From Lampris incognitus (lineage: Eukaryota; Chordata; Actinopteri; Lampriformes; Lampridae), in contig NC_079223.1 of the NCBI RefSeq assembly GCF_029633865.1, positions 33,003,423 through 33,067,422 of the forward strand: a stretch of DNA of 64,000 nt. Reading direction: 5' to 3'. Within the stretch, counting starts at the first letter, position 1. Every line of letters begins with the position of its first letter. A program made the translations under genes and the position numbers. Below the pieces are notes generated by a model. It saw only the letters and a list, made by a program, of their open reading frames with translations, searched no databases and was not told the DNA's origin. Below, piece by piece: positions 22,851 to 35,500 of this stretch.

Positions 22851-23563
22851 ACAACTTATAGGCGGAAAAAATGTACACCTCAAAGAAATCCCGTTTAAAC
22901 ATATTTGCAGTTGTTATCTATTTTTGAAGATGATTCGTATAACGCGCAGTACTAAAATGAACTACTCAAATACCATCTGTAGTTCAAGCAGGCCAGCTGG
23001 ACTCATCAATGCCATCTGGAATATGAGATTTATACTTGTGCATTATGCAATATTTTTATAATTTTGGCTCACGGTTTTTCTTTTATCAAAGCCAGTAGTC
23101 TGTCAGCAGTTACTTTCAACTGCTGGGTTAGTTGGTCTTGAAAACAGATTTTTTTTAATGAATGGCTCTGGCATTTGGTCATCAAAATGTTAAGTTTGGG
23201 TTATGATTGTTATTAACTTTATTTGCATATCTATCCTCAAAGCTGATCAGTTTGTGGATAAATTAATCAAGTCTACCTAGACATGACTTCTTTTGAATCA
23301 TCGTCATTTTTTTTCTTTTTGCAGCATTATACTTAAAGTAAGATTGGTCTAAAAGGCCGTTCAATCAATTATAAGGCATAATGGTGCAGCTATAGCTATG
23401 AATAGTTAATGTACAACACCATGGTAAAATTAGATTTATAATTTGAAAAACGTATTGCTTTCAACAGAGGAAAGACATTATCACACATCTACAAGTGATG
23501 TGTTCTGCCTACCACTGCCCTCAGGTCAAATGTGGAATAAGGTGCAGCAATAGCGCTACTGAG

Positions 23564-23565
<2 letters not shown>
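22851..23565. other. AT-rich spacer
   Basis: No gene, RNA or repeat with clear ends is seen. Confidence 0.4.

Positions 23566-23616
<51 letters not shown>
23566..23616. repeat. (GT)n microsatellite
   Basis: About 25 GT units, followed by a G-run. Threonine/histidine and cysteine/valine open frames across it are artefacts of the repeat. Confidence 0.95.
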
Positions 23617-23617
<1 letters not shown>

Positions 23618-24430
23618 ACTTGGGGGGGGGGGTAGAATTAAACAATGTTTTGGTTGTTTGGAGGAAGCCTCTGCCTTGGACTGCGTGGCAAAGACTCCCC
23701 TGGGACAGAGAAAAAGAGAGATGGAGGGGGGCACAAAGAAGGTAGCAGGTAAAGGCTCTTCTCCCAGGGTAGCAGAAGCTCATAAAGAAGCACAAAGACA
23801 GAGAGGAGACTTGAAGTTTATGTGAAAGAGCGTAACACGAGACATCAGGGCACTGAAATGCAATTATATTTTCTCAGCGCTTGGTAAATTTCCTACAGTA
23901 AAATCATGATGGACTTCCTCTTTTTGAAAATCGCTGTACGGTGAGTTTAACTTGCTACAGCTTTTTGAGTTTTTGAACATATATATACACCGTATCCTTA
24001 TTGCTAATTGAACCAGCTATGAAACTCGAGATTTCCAAACCGTTATTAAAAGCAGAATTTTAAAAAGCTACATGACCGTGTTTTAGAGCCCAAAGAAATG
24101 TGTTGCATAAATACCAGAGTCATGCTTGTTAGCTGTGGAAATACTGTATTTTCCTGACGTCAACTACACATTCATTAATTTAAATTGTCATGGATGTTCT
24201 TGTAGAATACTTCATATTTCAGCTTTGGTAGCCTCAAGGTTGAGGTTCTTATTCAACTTGTGGTGCACAACTTGTTAAAAGAGCCAAAGCTTTTAGGTCA
24301 GCAGGAACATTCAAACCAAGAATGCATTTGGAGTGATTTTTAAAATTAAATGTCCTAAGGATTGGCTCTCCCCTTTTGATACAGAACAGCCACACTGGTA
24401 TAATTGCATAAAAGGAGATGTTTATGAAAG
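23617..24430. other. Spacer, no recognised gene
   Basis: A purine-rich stretch (23640-23830) is followed by AT-rich sequence. No coding signal was found. Confidence 0.4.
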
Positions 24431-24435
24431 TGGAG

Positions 24436-24790
24436 AGATTATCTATCCACCCATCCAATCGGGGTCGTGGGATGCTGGAGCCTATCCCAACAGACATTTG
24501 GCAGCAGGTGGGGAGACACCCTGGACAGGCTGCCAGTCCATCACAGGGCCGACACATTCACACCTAGGGACAATTTAGTACTGCCGATTCACCTGACCTA
24601 CATGTCTTTGGACTGTGGGAGGAAACTGGAGCACCCTGGAGGAAACCCATGCAGACACAGGGAGGGAGAACATGCAAACTCTACACAGAGGGCAACCCAG
24701 GACGACGCCCAAGGATGGACAACTCCGGGGCTCGAACCCAGGACCTTCTGGCTGTGAGGTGACCGCGTTAACCACTGCAGCATCGTGCCA
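24436..24790 (-). mobile_element. tRNA-derived SINE, type 2, long copy
   Basis: On the minus strand a tRNA-like head (B box GGTTCGAGCCC reading from about 24735) precedes GTTTGCATGTTCTCCCTCCC and TCCCACAGTCCAAAGACATG. A tail then contains CAGCCTGTCCAGGGTGTCTC and GGGATAGGCTCCAGCATCCC. It is near complete, matching the copy at 30650-31045. Confidence 0.75.
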
Positions 24791-25560
24791 CTATGGAGAG
24801 CTCAGCGGATCCAAATATGGCAATTTACATTAGGTATATGGTTCACAGTAGTGAAGCAATATAAATTTGAGTGAGACTTAAGAACTCTACATCCGATGGT
24901 CTATGAGCCAAAATTCAAACCAGGAATTCATGACCAGAGATTTAAACAATGGACACATGAAGGCATTACAGCAATATGCACCATGGTTGAGATGGGGAGT
25001 TCAGAGTTTTCAAAATTTATGAGAATATTATGGCCTGAAGATTTAGGATGTTTTTTCCCGGATATTTACAAACGAGAGATTATTTTCAGAAAAAGATATA
25101 AAGTCCAATGAAACAAATAAAGTAACCATAATATTACTTGATGCCTACAAACAGAATAGATACAGGCTAATTCTGGCTCTATATCAAGATTTAGTGGCAT
25201 GTAGCAAAACTTCTACTCTGCACATTAAGACGAAAGGGAAGCAAATGTATGACTGATATAACAAATGATGAAAGGCACATCCATCCATTCCATTATCCAA
25301 ACCGCTTATCCTGCTCTCGGGGTCACGGGGATGCTGGAGCCGATCCCAGCAGCACTACACACAACTCGATTTGAGGGAAAGTGGGAAAAGTGGACTTTAT
25401 ACAAAACCCAATAAAACAACACCAATAATGATACTGTACAAACATATGAAGAGTGTAAAACTGTGACTGTTATATATGCACAAGATGCTCAAGACCCATT
25501 TTTGTATCTAACATAAAACAAGCAATAAAATTTTTTAAAAAAGAAAGACGCAAACTTGAT
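24791..25560. other. Spacer with a SINE tail fragment
   Basis: Around 25281-25360 lies a tail fragment of the type 2 SINE (minus strand, ending in GGATAATGGAATGG). Nothing else is recognised. Confidence 0.45.
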
Positions 25561-25639
25561 TCATCTTTGTTCGGCACAGTAGACCATCTTAACACATATC
25601 ACGCTGATATCTTAAAAACTTGTACAACTTAGAGATGGG

Positions 25640-26095
25640 AGCAAAAGATTATTGCCATGCACTTCTCATAGGTCTCCCACCTCATGAAATCCAGGACGAT
25701 GCTGCACACTTGGTTTTCAGCCTAACAAGATGCGCATGTTTGGCACTGTTTGTATCCCTACACTGACTCCCAGTTGCTGCCCACATGATGTTCATAATCT
25801 TGCTGCTGGCTTTCCAGGCAGTTCGAGGAACTGCACTGGCTTACCTGCTAACCCACATTGATATGTACAATGCTGCACACACTCCTCATTCTGCCTCTGG
25901 AAGGCCTCTGTCTATGCCAATTTCTGTTTTTGATTTTTTTTTTCTTCTTTTCTTCTTCTTTTTTCCACCTGGCTCCAAAATAGTGGAATCAACTACCAGC
26001 CTCCATCAGGGCTACTGACTCACTCATTTCATTAAAAAAACCAAAAAAAAAACCTCTTTTGTTTCCCATATCTACCTCCATCCATGGTCACTAGG
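25640..26095 (+). pseudogene. LINE ORF2 C-terminal remnant
   Basis: In broken frames it reads DDAAHLVFSL, then LPVAAHMMFIILLLAFQAVR and YLLTHIDMYN, then SKIVESTTSL. This is the region after the reverse transcriptase of a CR1/L2/Rex-type LINE. A pyrimidine expansion near 25935-25965 disrupts it further. Confidence 0.6.
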
Positions 26096-26114
26096 CATGA
26101 CTGCTATATCGATT

Positions 26115-26650
26115 TGCTGGCAGCCATACCAACATGTACCCTGGCTCTATGGAATAACGGAAGCTAAGCAGACGTGGGCTTGGCTAGTACTTGGATGGAA
26201 GACCTCCTGGGAAAACTGACTTGCTGCTGAAAGTGGTGTTGGTGGGCCAGTAGGGGGCAGTCTTCCCTGTGGTCCTAATAAAAACAACAACAACGAAAAA
26301 ATCCCAAAATGCAATGACAGGAACACTGGGCTGTAGGAGATGCCGTCCTTCGGATAAGGCGTTAAAACCGAGGTCCTGACTCACTGTGGTCATTTAAGAT
26401 CCCATGGCATTTATCGCAAAGAGTAGGGGGTCCCCCGGTGTCCTGGCAAAATTCCCAACCTGGCTCTCTCCATCTGGCCACCTAATCATCCTCCGTGTAA
26501 TATGCTCAATGATTCCTCCCTCTCCACCTCAAGCTGATGTGTGGTAAGCATTCTGGGGCAAAATGGCTGCCATGCATCACCCAGGTAGACAGCTCTTTTG
26601 GTGTCTGGATAAAGTGCTATATAAATGTAATCCATCATTTGTGGCATTCT
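26115..26650 (+). mobile_element. 5S-rRNA-derived SINE (SINE3-like)
   Basis: The head (about 26118-26225) follows 5S rRNA: GCCATACCAACATG, then GGAAGCTAAGCAGACGTGGG and TAGTACTTGGATGGAAGACC. These contain the internal polymerase III promoter elements of 5S genes. The body includes ATCCCATGGCATTTATCGC and GTGTCCTGGC, and it ends AAAGTGCTATATAAATGTAA, a LINE-like tail. A divergent insertion lies near 26270-26310. Confidence 0.8.
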
Positions 26651-26659
26651 CCAGCCAAT

Positions 26660-27450
26660 CTGTAATTTGAATCCCCTAAGACTATAACTCACGTGACTAT
26701 TGGTGATCTACCTGCTGCAGATTTACACTAACTGCATTTGACATGACATGCCGTCTTGACTATGATATGATTACTGTTTAGTGCTCTAAAGACCTGTAGG
26801 TTGACACGCTAGTATATCTGTTAATTGCTGACTCTCTTGAACGTCTCTTTTGATAAAGTGACTGCTAAATGAGAAAAATAGCAATGTAAATATAAAAGAA
26901 AGTGCAGAGGTGCATGTTATGAATGTCTTGAATCAGGATGGGGTTTAAGAGGATATAACTTGTGGGAAAGCAACCTTTCCTATAGGCCGCTACACTAATG
27001 CGCTGTTACCAGTGTGTACAGGACTTGAACCCTGGTCCACCTTTTCAATTTGTTAAGTGCAAGAGACAGTGTGGAAATGTTGGCAGAAACCTAATGATGG
27101 GCTGCTTCACAGCACAGAACAGGAGGAGAGTCATGCTGCTCCTTGACCACAGGAAGTGACCCCACTACCAATGATGCAAGTCTCAGGAAGGAGAAGAGAA
27201 GAGAGATTTTATTTGTTTTACACTCTAGAACACATACACAAATGCTGGGAGTGGTGGGTGAAGAAATGTTCCTTCTGCATTTTTCCCAATTCAGCTGTCC
27301 TTCCTCCTGGGGCAGCCAGGCGCAGTGGACAGCCTTTTCCTTCGGCGTCTGGGGGCCAATTCCAGGTGGACATCCATGTCGTGGTCAGGGACATGGATGT
27401 CACGGACGTGGTCAGGAGGTTCTACATGTTTTTATTGGGGTTCTTCTTTT
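26660..27450. other. Spacer, no recognised gene
   Basis: A LINE-like tail motif (GATAAAGTGACTGCTAAATG) occurs near 26853. Open frames at 27143-27646 run into the SINE and show no domain. Confidence 0.4.
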
Positions 27451-27464
27451 GGGCCTGCCCCCTC

Positions 27465-27890
27465 TTTTTCTCCCCAATTGTATTGGGTCATTTTATTCTA
27501 CTCTTCCAAGCCATCCTGATCTCTGCTCCACCCCCTCTGCTGATCTGGGGAGGACTGCAGACTACCACATGTCTCCTCTGATACATGTGGAGTCGCCAGC
27601 CGCTTCTTTTCACCTGACAGTGAGGAGCTTCGCCAGGGGGACATAGCGCATGGGAGGATCACGCTATTCTCCCCAGTTCCCCCTCCCCCCCAAAACGGGC
27701 ACCCCAACCGACCAGAGGATCAAGGCACTAGTGTAGCGACCAGGACACATACCCACATCTGGCTTCCCACCCGTGGATACAGCCAATTTTGTCTGTAAGG
27801 ATGCCCGACCAAACCGGAGGTAACACAAGGATTCGAACCGGCGATCCCCATGTTGGTAGGCGATGGAATAGACCGCTACGCCGCCCGGGG
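27465..27890 (-). mobile_element. tRNA-derived SINE, type 1, copy 2
   Basis: Minus-strand copy. The tRNA-like head ends at about 27890 (GGGCGGCGTAGCGGTC) with B box GGTTCGAATCC near 27840. The shared body (GAAGCGGCTGGCGACTCCAC) is near 27590. Confidence 0.75.
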
Positions 27891-27894
27891 TTCT

Positions 27895-28145
27895 TTTTGA
27901 TGTTGGAGGAAAACCATGTGAGCACGGCAAGAACATGCAAAATTCCACACAAAAAGACCCCTAGGCTAGAAATAACCCACCTGAGCATGGGGAGAACATG
28001 CAGAATACACACAGACAGACACTGCACAACGACAGGTCTGGGGAGAACATGCAAACTCCCCCAATGCTGACACCGCCTCAGATGGGAATCGAAACTTGGA
28101 CCTTCTTGCTGTGAGGCAACAGTGCAAGCACTGTGCCACAGGAGC
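27895..28145 (-). mobile_element. Type 2 SINE, rearranged copy
   Basis: It contains three repeats of the motif GGGAGAACATGCA/AAGAACATGCA and ends in CCTTCTTGCTGTGAGGCAAC near 28105. The internal part appears duplicated compared with the other copies. Confidence 0.55.
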
Positions 28146-29081
28146 AGGTCACAAGAGCAGTAACTTCACTAAATGCAAGGCATTTCAACATATAGTATTT
28201 TACTGCATGAAGGCTGGAAATGTACAGGGCCGTGAAATGTGAGAAGGCTTGCATGCATATGTGCACACATACTTTATGCCCACACCCACAAAATCATATC
28301 ACCACACACATGCAACACACAAAATAGCAACACTGACACGTTTCTTATAATATTGTTTTGTCCTATGAATCTATTATTCCAACCACCAAAACACAGACAA
28401 GCTCCCTGTCTCTCCCTTCCTCACACACTGGCTTACATGCATGCACACAAGCTAGATGAAAAGACATAAATCTGTAAAGCTGCCACTAGACAGTATGTCT
28501 GTGCTGGGAGATTTCCCTTGCAACACCTCCAGTGGTCTGCCTAATTAGAGTTGAGTGTATCTGTGGGCAAGAGAGTCTGTGTCTGCACATCGGAGGGGGG
28601 ATTTGGCCGGAAGCATTCGTTCACTGGGCTGTCTGGTGGGGAAGACAATGGAGAGGAGTGGGGATTGTATGCCTTGTTCCGAACTGCACCGGACGCTTTC
28701 TCCCGCAAAGAGAAAGACAAGAATAATGCCGGTTGAATATTCCATCCAGATAGATTTATTGGGAGCAGTGGTATTGGAGAAATCCGGTTAGGAACTTAGG
28801 GTGAAAACAGAGTGGCTGCAGAAACAGACAGAGCTAAGCCAGTACTCTAGGCCAAGCCCATTATCAACTTCTCCTCACATTCAGCAGTCTTCCCGTCCCC
28901 TCCTCTACCTGTCGACAGTGTCTGCCCACTGTGTAAACGACACCGTCCTCTCGCTTCACCCTCAGAACAAAAAAAGGAGTCTTCCAGCCCTGTCTTCCAG
29001 GATGTCCACATGCGCTCCCAACTTCAGCTTAAAAACATACAGTTCTCCGCATTCCTGCTGCTGCTAGTCCCTTACCCTCTT
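28146..29081. other. Spacer, no recognised gene
   Basis: CA-rich patches (28260-28330) and open frames of 60 to 90 codons with no recognisable domain. Confidence 0.4.
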
Positions 29082-29089
29082 CTTACAGT

Positions 29090-29501
29090 CATGGGTGGAT
29101 TACCGAACGGGCCTACTGGGCCCGGGCCCATGGGGCCCAAGTGCTCAGGGGGCCCCTAAGCCAGAGCCTCTAAGTGAAGTCGCTGTTATTAATGGTGCGT
29201 TTCTAGTCGCATAGTCAAAGGGCTTAATCATTCTTGTCAATAACAAAGCCCCAAAAGTCCTACTGAAAAACTGAAGGAAACTGCTGGTGAATGTATGTCT
29301 TAGTTAATATGCTGTTGACGTTAATTGTGTGTATGTGTGCTGTAAATCCTGTTGAGGTACAGGTGAATTTAGTTATTGTGCTGTTGGCTGCAAGTCAGTG
29401 TACCTACCCTAACATGGGGGTGGGTGAGGGTGGTGGTGGTGGTGGTGGTGGTTGGGGGGGGGGGGGTGACCAGGGGCCCATTGTCTCATGATCCACCTAT
29501 G
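29090..29501. mobile_element. Non-autonomous hAT-type transposon
   Basis: A 412-bp element is flanked by a perfect 8-bp direct repeat CTTACAGT (29082-29089 and 29502-29509), the target duplication size of hAT transposons. Its ends CATGGGTGGATTA and TGATCCACCTATG are inverted repeats with one or two mismatches. The interior has GGGCCCGGGCCCATGGGGCC near the left end and a G-rich run near 29430-29466. No transposase is present. Confidence 0.85.
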
Positions 29502-29509
29502 CTTACAGT

Positions 29510-30530
29510 GCAGGGGATTCTATATAATTTAACATATCAATAAATTCACAGAATCACACTACCAAAATGATTAGACATATTGAGATTATGATTTTCACTT
29601 GTAACTTTCAGTTAACGTCCTTTCCCTTGTGAATTTTCTTTCTTTTTTTTTTTCCTCTTTGTGGTTCTCTCTTGATCTTTCCCATCCACCTACGCAGAAA
29701 ACTCATACTTAGGTAGACACACTCTCTCACACACAAACACACACACAACTATCACCACCCACCCACTAACTCGGAAAGTATTAACCTTTTCATCTCATAT
29801 CACCCTGTCCTTAAACTGCATGCACTCATGCTTGCAGACACAAAGCAAAGGGCTCACATACACAACACTTACTGCAGATATACAGTGTGTTCACAACAAA
29901 AATACACATGGCAGGCAGATGCATTAACAAGAGCGTCCACACATACACAAAAGAAACTTTGAAGACCTCAGAGTTCTTGCAATGCATCAAAGAGTGGAGG
30001 TTCGTTTGCAAATAGGAGACCAAAGGAAATGAGAATCACTGACTGTCCCTGATAAATGAATTTACTCACTATTCCCCAAATCTGTATGGAGGTGGGGAAA
30101 AAAGCGAGAACGTGAGCCTCGAGAAGGAAATGATGAGAATCTAAACTTGAGCAGGCCTACAAAGTATGGATGAATTCTGAAGAGCACGCAGTCGTTTATC
30201 ATTTGAGTTTATATTGCTCCGTGTTTACCACGTGGAATGGGCTCACTCACACTTTGAACACATTTTCGCAGCAGATGTCCTAGATTTTTAGTTGCTGGAT
30301 CAGTTTATATATTCCCCAGAGCATTAAAAAAGATTTGACAAAGGCTGGCATTTGTTGACCAGAGCAGCAAACCAGTCACAGTAATAGGGGTTGCTGTGCT
30401 TTTAACATTTTCATCTAGAATCTAGATTTTTTTTCATATGATATACGTACATATATGATATACATATACATATATACATATATGTATATATGATATACAT
30501 ATGTGATAAGATATACATTTGATATGATAT
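29510..30530. other. AT/CA-rich spacer
   Basis: Contains a TATATA/ATACAT-rich tract at 30440-30530. No gene seen. Confidence 0.45.
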
Positions 30531-30632
30531 ACGGGGTGTCTCCCCGCCTGCCACCCAGTGACTACTGGGATAGGCTCCAGCATCCCGCGACGCGAATTCA
30601 GATAAGCGGCTTGGATAATGGATGGAATGGAT
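30531..30632 (+). mobile_element. Type 2 SINE 3' fragment
   Basis: It starts GGGGTGTCTCCCCGCCTGCC and ends GATAAGCGGCTTGGATAATG. It repeats the tail of the adjacent complete copy. Confidence 0.65.
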
Positions 30633-30649
30633 GATATACATACATACGC

Positions 30650-30859
30650 ACACACACGTGGCAGCACGGAGGCCTCACAGCAAGAAGGTCCTGGGTTCGA
30701 GCCCCGGGGTAGTCCAACCTTGGGGGTCGTCCTCTGTGTGGAGTTAGCATGTTCTCCCCGTGTCTGCATGGGTTTCCTCTGGGGGCGCCGGTTTCCTCCC
30801 ACAGTCCAAAAGCATGTAGGTCAGGTGAATTGGCCATACTAAATTTTCCCTAGGTATGA

Positions 30860-30914
<55 letters not shown>

Positions 30915-31045
30915 CTCCTGTGATGGACTGGCAGCCTGTCCAGGGTGTCTCCTTGCCTGCTGCCCAATGACTGCTGGGATAGGCTCCAGCATCCCCGCGA
31001 CCCTGAGAGCAGGATAAGCGGCTTTGGATAATGGATGGATGGACA
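30650..31045 (+). mobile_element. tRNA-derived SINE, type 2, with (GT)n inside
   Basis: The head GGCAGCACGGAGGCCTCACA with B box GGTTCGAGCCC is followed by the body and, at 30861-30912, a (GT)n tract of about 26 units. The tail then ends GATAAGCGGCTTTGGATAAT. It matches the minus-strand copy at 24436-24790, which has no GT tract. Confidence 0.75.
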
Positions 31046-32571
31046 TACATACATAAAAAAAAATGTCAGCTTCATGCCATTGATGCTGTTGTCAAACCAG
31101 CCATGAGCCAGGTAATATGTTTATCAATATAATACACCTTCCTTTTGACTAATCAGCACTTGCTGATGTGCAATGAGAAGACTGTTGGCATTGTAACTTG
31201 TAACGTGTCTGCCCGATCCTTGTGGTACTTTGAAATGATGTGAATCCACCTCAGACTGTCATGTAAAAAGTGCACAAGGTGCTTTTTCAGTGTGCAACAT
31301 CACCATGAAAAAGTTCAATTAGATGAAAGGTAAAACGTGCTGTATCCCCAATTAGCTTCTTATAATGGAATTGTTAATCCATACAGTAACCGTCATAACA
31401 GTATTTTGTGTGACAGGAGTTGAGACCTAAGTGATCAGCCCCCCTGTCCTAACACAACAAATGAATATGCTTGGTTTATGATTGGACGATGTGCAAACAA
31501 TAAGGATTTAAAAAAAAAATACACCTCTCAGCAATTCTATAAATTCAAATGAAAGATTTTAGTACAACCAACGGTGAAGATGGGCTGTGTAGTTTGAGTG
31601 TGTGAGGCATTAACCAAAACAAACAGTGTATTGTGACTGTGAAGCGACGCCTCTTGCGCTGAAGAGGTGCACGGGCCTCATTCATAATTCAGAGGCGTCG
31701 CAGTGATATGAGAGAACAGGACGCATCTGTCTGCATTACGCCAGCGTTGCCTCGCTGTTGCATCACCCTCCCGGGTGGTTCATTTTCAAGACTTTAATAC
31801 GCTCCCTATCAATCGGGGCTGTGGCTGTGGTCTGATTTCACCCTCAGACGAGAGCCTTTGTTTGTCACCCAGCTCCCTTGCCCCATCTCAGCGAATAAGA
31901 ACTGCCTCCTTGGTCGGAGAATCGTTGATGGAGTGAAGTCTGGCTGGGTTCTGGTGTTTGTCTGTGTTCAGTCTGATGGTACCGTGTACAGCTTCATGAG
32001 TAGATGCTAAGGATAATATCATGAGCCCGCTATGCTGCCACATCAACTCAGATCCCATCCCCCATACACACACGTATGTATAGCCGTCTCCCCACACAAA
32101 GAGACCACGTGTGTGCCTTGTTACACATACCCCCACACACACATATATACACAAACACGTTCGCACACACACGCACACACGCATGCATGCACGCGTGCAC
32201 ACACACACACACACACACAGCTGGTTGATGGTCTGTCTGACCTAGTTTAGTTCTGTAGGCGGCTCTAATGGAGGGTGCACGTCCTAGTGTATGGGGGGGT
32301 TATGGGGCTGCGTCTGATTTGCATTTCTGCCCTGTCACTGGCAGATGGCACCAGAGGTCGAGAGCAGAGCTTCTGGAGGCCTTTTCATACTGCATACATA
32401 CATACATTTTATCTATATACTATATATATCACAACACACACACACACAAACACCCCTCATGCTTGCAATACGTACACATGCATAGGCTCACACCAGCCCA
32501 GATTAGAATTTTGTGCGTATGAAAACACACACACACACACACACGCACACATGCACACACACGCGTATGCA
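31046..32571. other. Spacer with CA-rich microsatellites
   Basis: Interrupted (CA)n tracts lie at about 32060-32220, 32435-32450 and 32525-32565. A GC-rich segment at 31640-31760 has no recognisable gene. Confidence 0.45.
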
Positions 32572-32573
32572 TA

Positions 32574-35500
32574 CACTGATGAGTCAAAACATTATGACCA
32601 CGTGCCTAATATGCAGTTGGTCATCTGTGTGCCGCCAAAACAGCACCGACCTGTTGAGACATGGACTCTACAAGACCCATTAACAACAGATCGTTCAAGT
32701 CCTGTAAGTTGTGAGGTGGAGCCGCCATGGATTGGACTTGTAAATCCACCTCATCCCACAGTTGCTCAATTGGATTGAGATCTGGAGAATTTGGAGGCCA
32801 GGACAACACCTTGAACACTTCATCATGTTCCTCAACCCATTCCTGAACAAAGTGTGCAGTGTAGCAGGGAGCATTATCCTGCTGAAAGATGCCACTGCCA
32901 TCAGAGAATACTATTGCCATGAATGGGGTGTACCTGGTCTGCAGCGATGTTTAGGCAGTTGGCCTGTGTCAAATTGGCTTTCACATGAATGGCCAGACCC
33001 AGGATTTCCCAGCAGAACATTGCCCAGAGCATCGTACTCCCTCTTTCTTCCCCCATTGCATCCTGGTACCATCACTTCCCCTGGTAAATGGCACATACAT
33101 ACATGGCCATCCATGTGCTCTAAAAGAAAGTGGGGACTCATCAGACCAGGTGACCTTCTTCCACTGCTTTTAAGTCCAGATCCGATGCTCATGTGCCCAT
33201 TATAGGAGCTTTCAATGCTGGACAGGGGCCATTATGGGCATTCTGACTGGTCTGTGGCTATGCAGCCCTATACACAGCAGGGTGTGATACACTGTGTGTT
33301 GTGACACATTCCTCCTGTAACCATCATTAAATTTTTTTGTCACTTGTGCCAGAGTAGACCTGCTGTCGGTTCAGTTGCTCTCACACATCGATGAGCCTTG
33401 AGCACCCAACACCCTCCAGTTCCTCAGAAATATCACTGGCGCTATGTCTCACTTTGACCCTCTAGAGTAGACCTTAAAAGTCTAGACAATATTGTTAGGC
33501 AGCTCAGGTCCTCCACCTGCTGCTTGGATCCTCTCCCTACCACATTTTTTAAAAATGTTTTTAATTGCTTAGCACATGATATTTTAGAAATTATTAACTA
33601 CTCTCTTCAGGCAGGTATATTTCCTGCAGCACTTAAGACAGCTGTCATTAATTCACTTCTGAAGAAGAGCAATCTTGATGTGACAGCTATTGCCAACTAC
33701 AAACAAGCCCATCTCCAACTTACCATTCCTCAGCAAAATACTTGAAAAAAACAATTTATTCTCAAATAAATAACAATTTAATATCAAAAAACATTCTAGC
33801 CATTTATCAATCAGGTTTTTGATCTCACCATAGCACAGAAACAGCACTTCTCAAAGTTGTGAACGATCTGCATATTCTAATAAATTGTCTGTTCTTGGAT
33901 CTCAGTGCTGCCTTCAACACTGTTGATCGTGATATTTTGCTAGAGAGATTAGAACAATTGGTAGACCTTTCTGGCCTGGTTCTCAACTGGTTTGGAGCGT
34001 GCCGACAGGACAGGCAATTCTTTGTGTCTATTGGAGACGTTTCCTTGGACAAAGTGGGTATAATGTGTGGGGTATCCCAAGGTTCGATTCTTGGACCACT
34101 ACTATTCAATCTCTATATGCTCCCACTCGCACATGTTATAGAGAAACACAAAGTAAATTACCATAATTATGCAGATGATTCACAACTGTTTATATCCCTA
34201 TCTCCTGATGACCTAGATCCCATACATTCCCTAATTCAGTGTATTGACTAGACAGAAATACTCATTTTTGGTGCAAAGACTCAGAGACAGAGAATTGCAG
34301 CTCATTTCAGCTCTCTGCCTCTGAAGTGCAAAAGCGAAGCAAGAAAGCTTGGTGTAGTCATAGACAGTGATCTAAATTTTAAGAGCCACGTCAATCATCT
34401 CACAAGATCAGCCTTCTACCATCTTAAAAAACATTTCAAAACTAGGGGGTTTTCTATCAAAATCAGACTGTGAGAAATTAATCCGTGCATTTATAACAAG
34501 TAGACTAGACTACTGGAATGGACTATTCACCAGCCTCCCAAAATCAGTTGTGCGCCAACTACAGTTAATTTAAAATGTGGCAGCATGTGTTCTCACCAGA
34601 ACTAAAAAGTATGAGCACATTACACCTGTTCTTAGATCTCTGCATTGGCTCCCCATCAAAACTAGAATCGATTTTAAAATTCTGTTAATTGTATACAAAG
34701 TGCTAAATGGCCTTGCACCACACTATAAAAAAGACATGTTAATTAGTACTTACAAGTGAGCAACAACTCTCAGATCCAATGGCAGCAGTCTTTTAACCAT
34801 CCCTTGTGCTAGGTGTAGAGCAGGGGAAGCTGCATTTTGTATTTATGCCCCAAGTAGATGGAACACCCTGCCTGAGGACCTGAGAGAGGCCCCCACACTG
34901 GACACATTTAAAAGCAGGTTAAAAACCTTACTTTTTAAAACAGCCTACAGCGAAGTTCTGTGTGTGGGAGTGTGTTTTGTATATTTTGCTATGCTTATAT
35001 ATTCTGCTCCAATTGTTGTTACTTTTAATTAATGAGTTTTTATGGCACTTTATTTTACTAATTCAGTTTTAATCTTGCCTGCACTTTTATAAAATTTATC
35101 TGTACTTTTTTTTAACCTGACCGTTGTTTTTTTTGTGTGTGGGGGGGGGTTTATTGTTTTATTGTGTGAAGCACTTTGTGTTACTTTTTTTTTGTATGAA
35201 AAGTGCTATAAAAATAAAGTCTGATTGATTGATTGGTTGATTGATTGTCGCCGGTTTGTGATTTGTCCCTGCTTGAACCACTGTTGGTAGGTACTCACCA
35301 CTGCTGACCAGGAGCACCCCACAAGCCTTGCCGTTTCAGTGATACTCTGACTCAGTCAGAGTCTGGCCAGTCTGGCCCAGTCTGACCCAGTCTGGCCATA
35401 ACAATTTGGGCCTTGTCAAAGTCACTCAGGTGTTCGCTCCTGCCTATTTCTCCTGCATCCTACACGTTGATGATGAGAACTGATTACTTGCCTACCCAGA

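Noticed and set aside
27143-27646. 167-codon frame
   Set aside because: Its second half is SINE sequence read in the sense direction, and the first half has no known motif.
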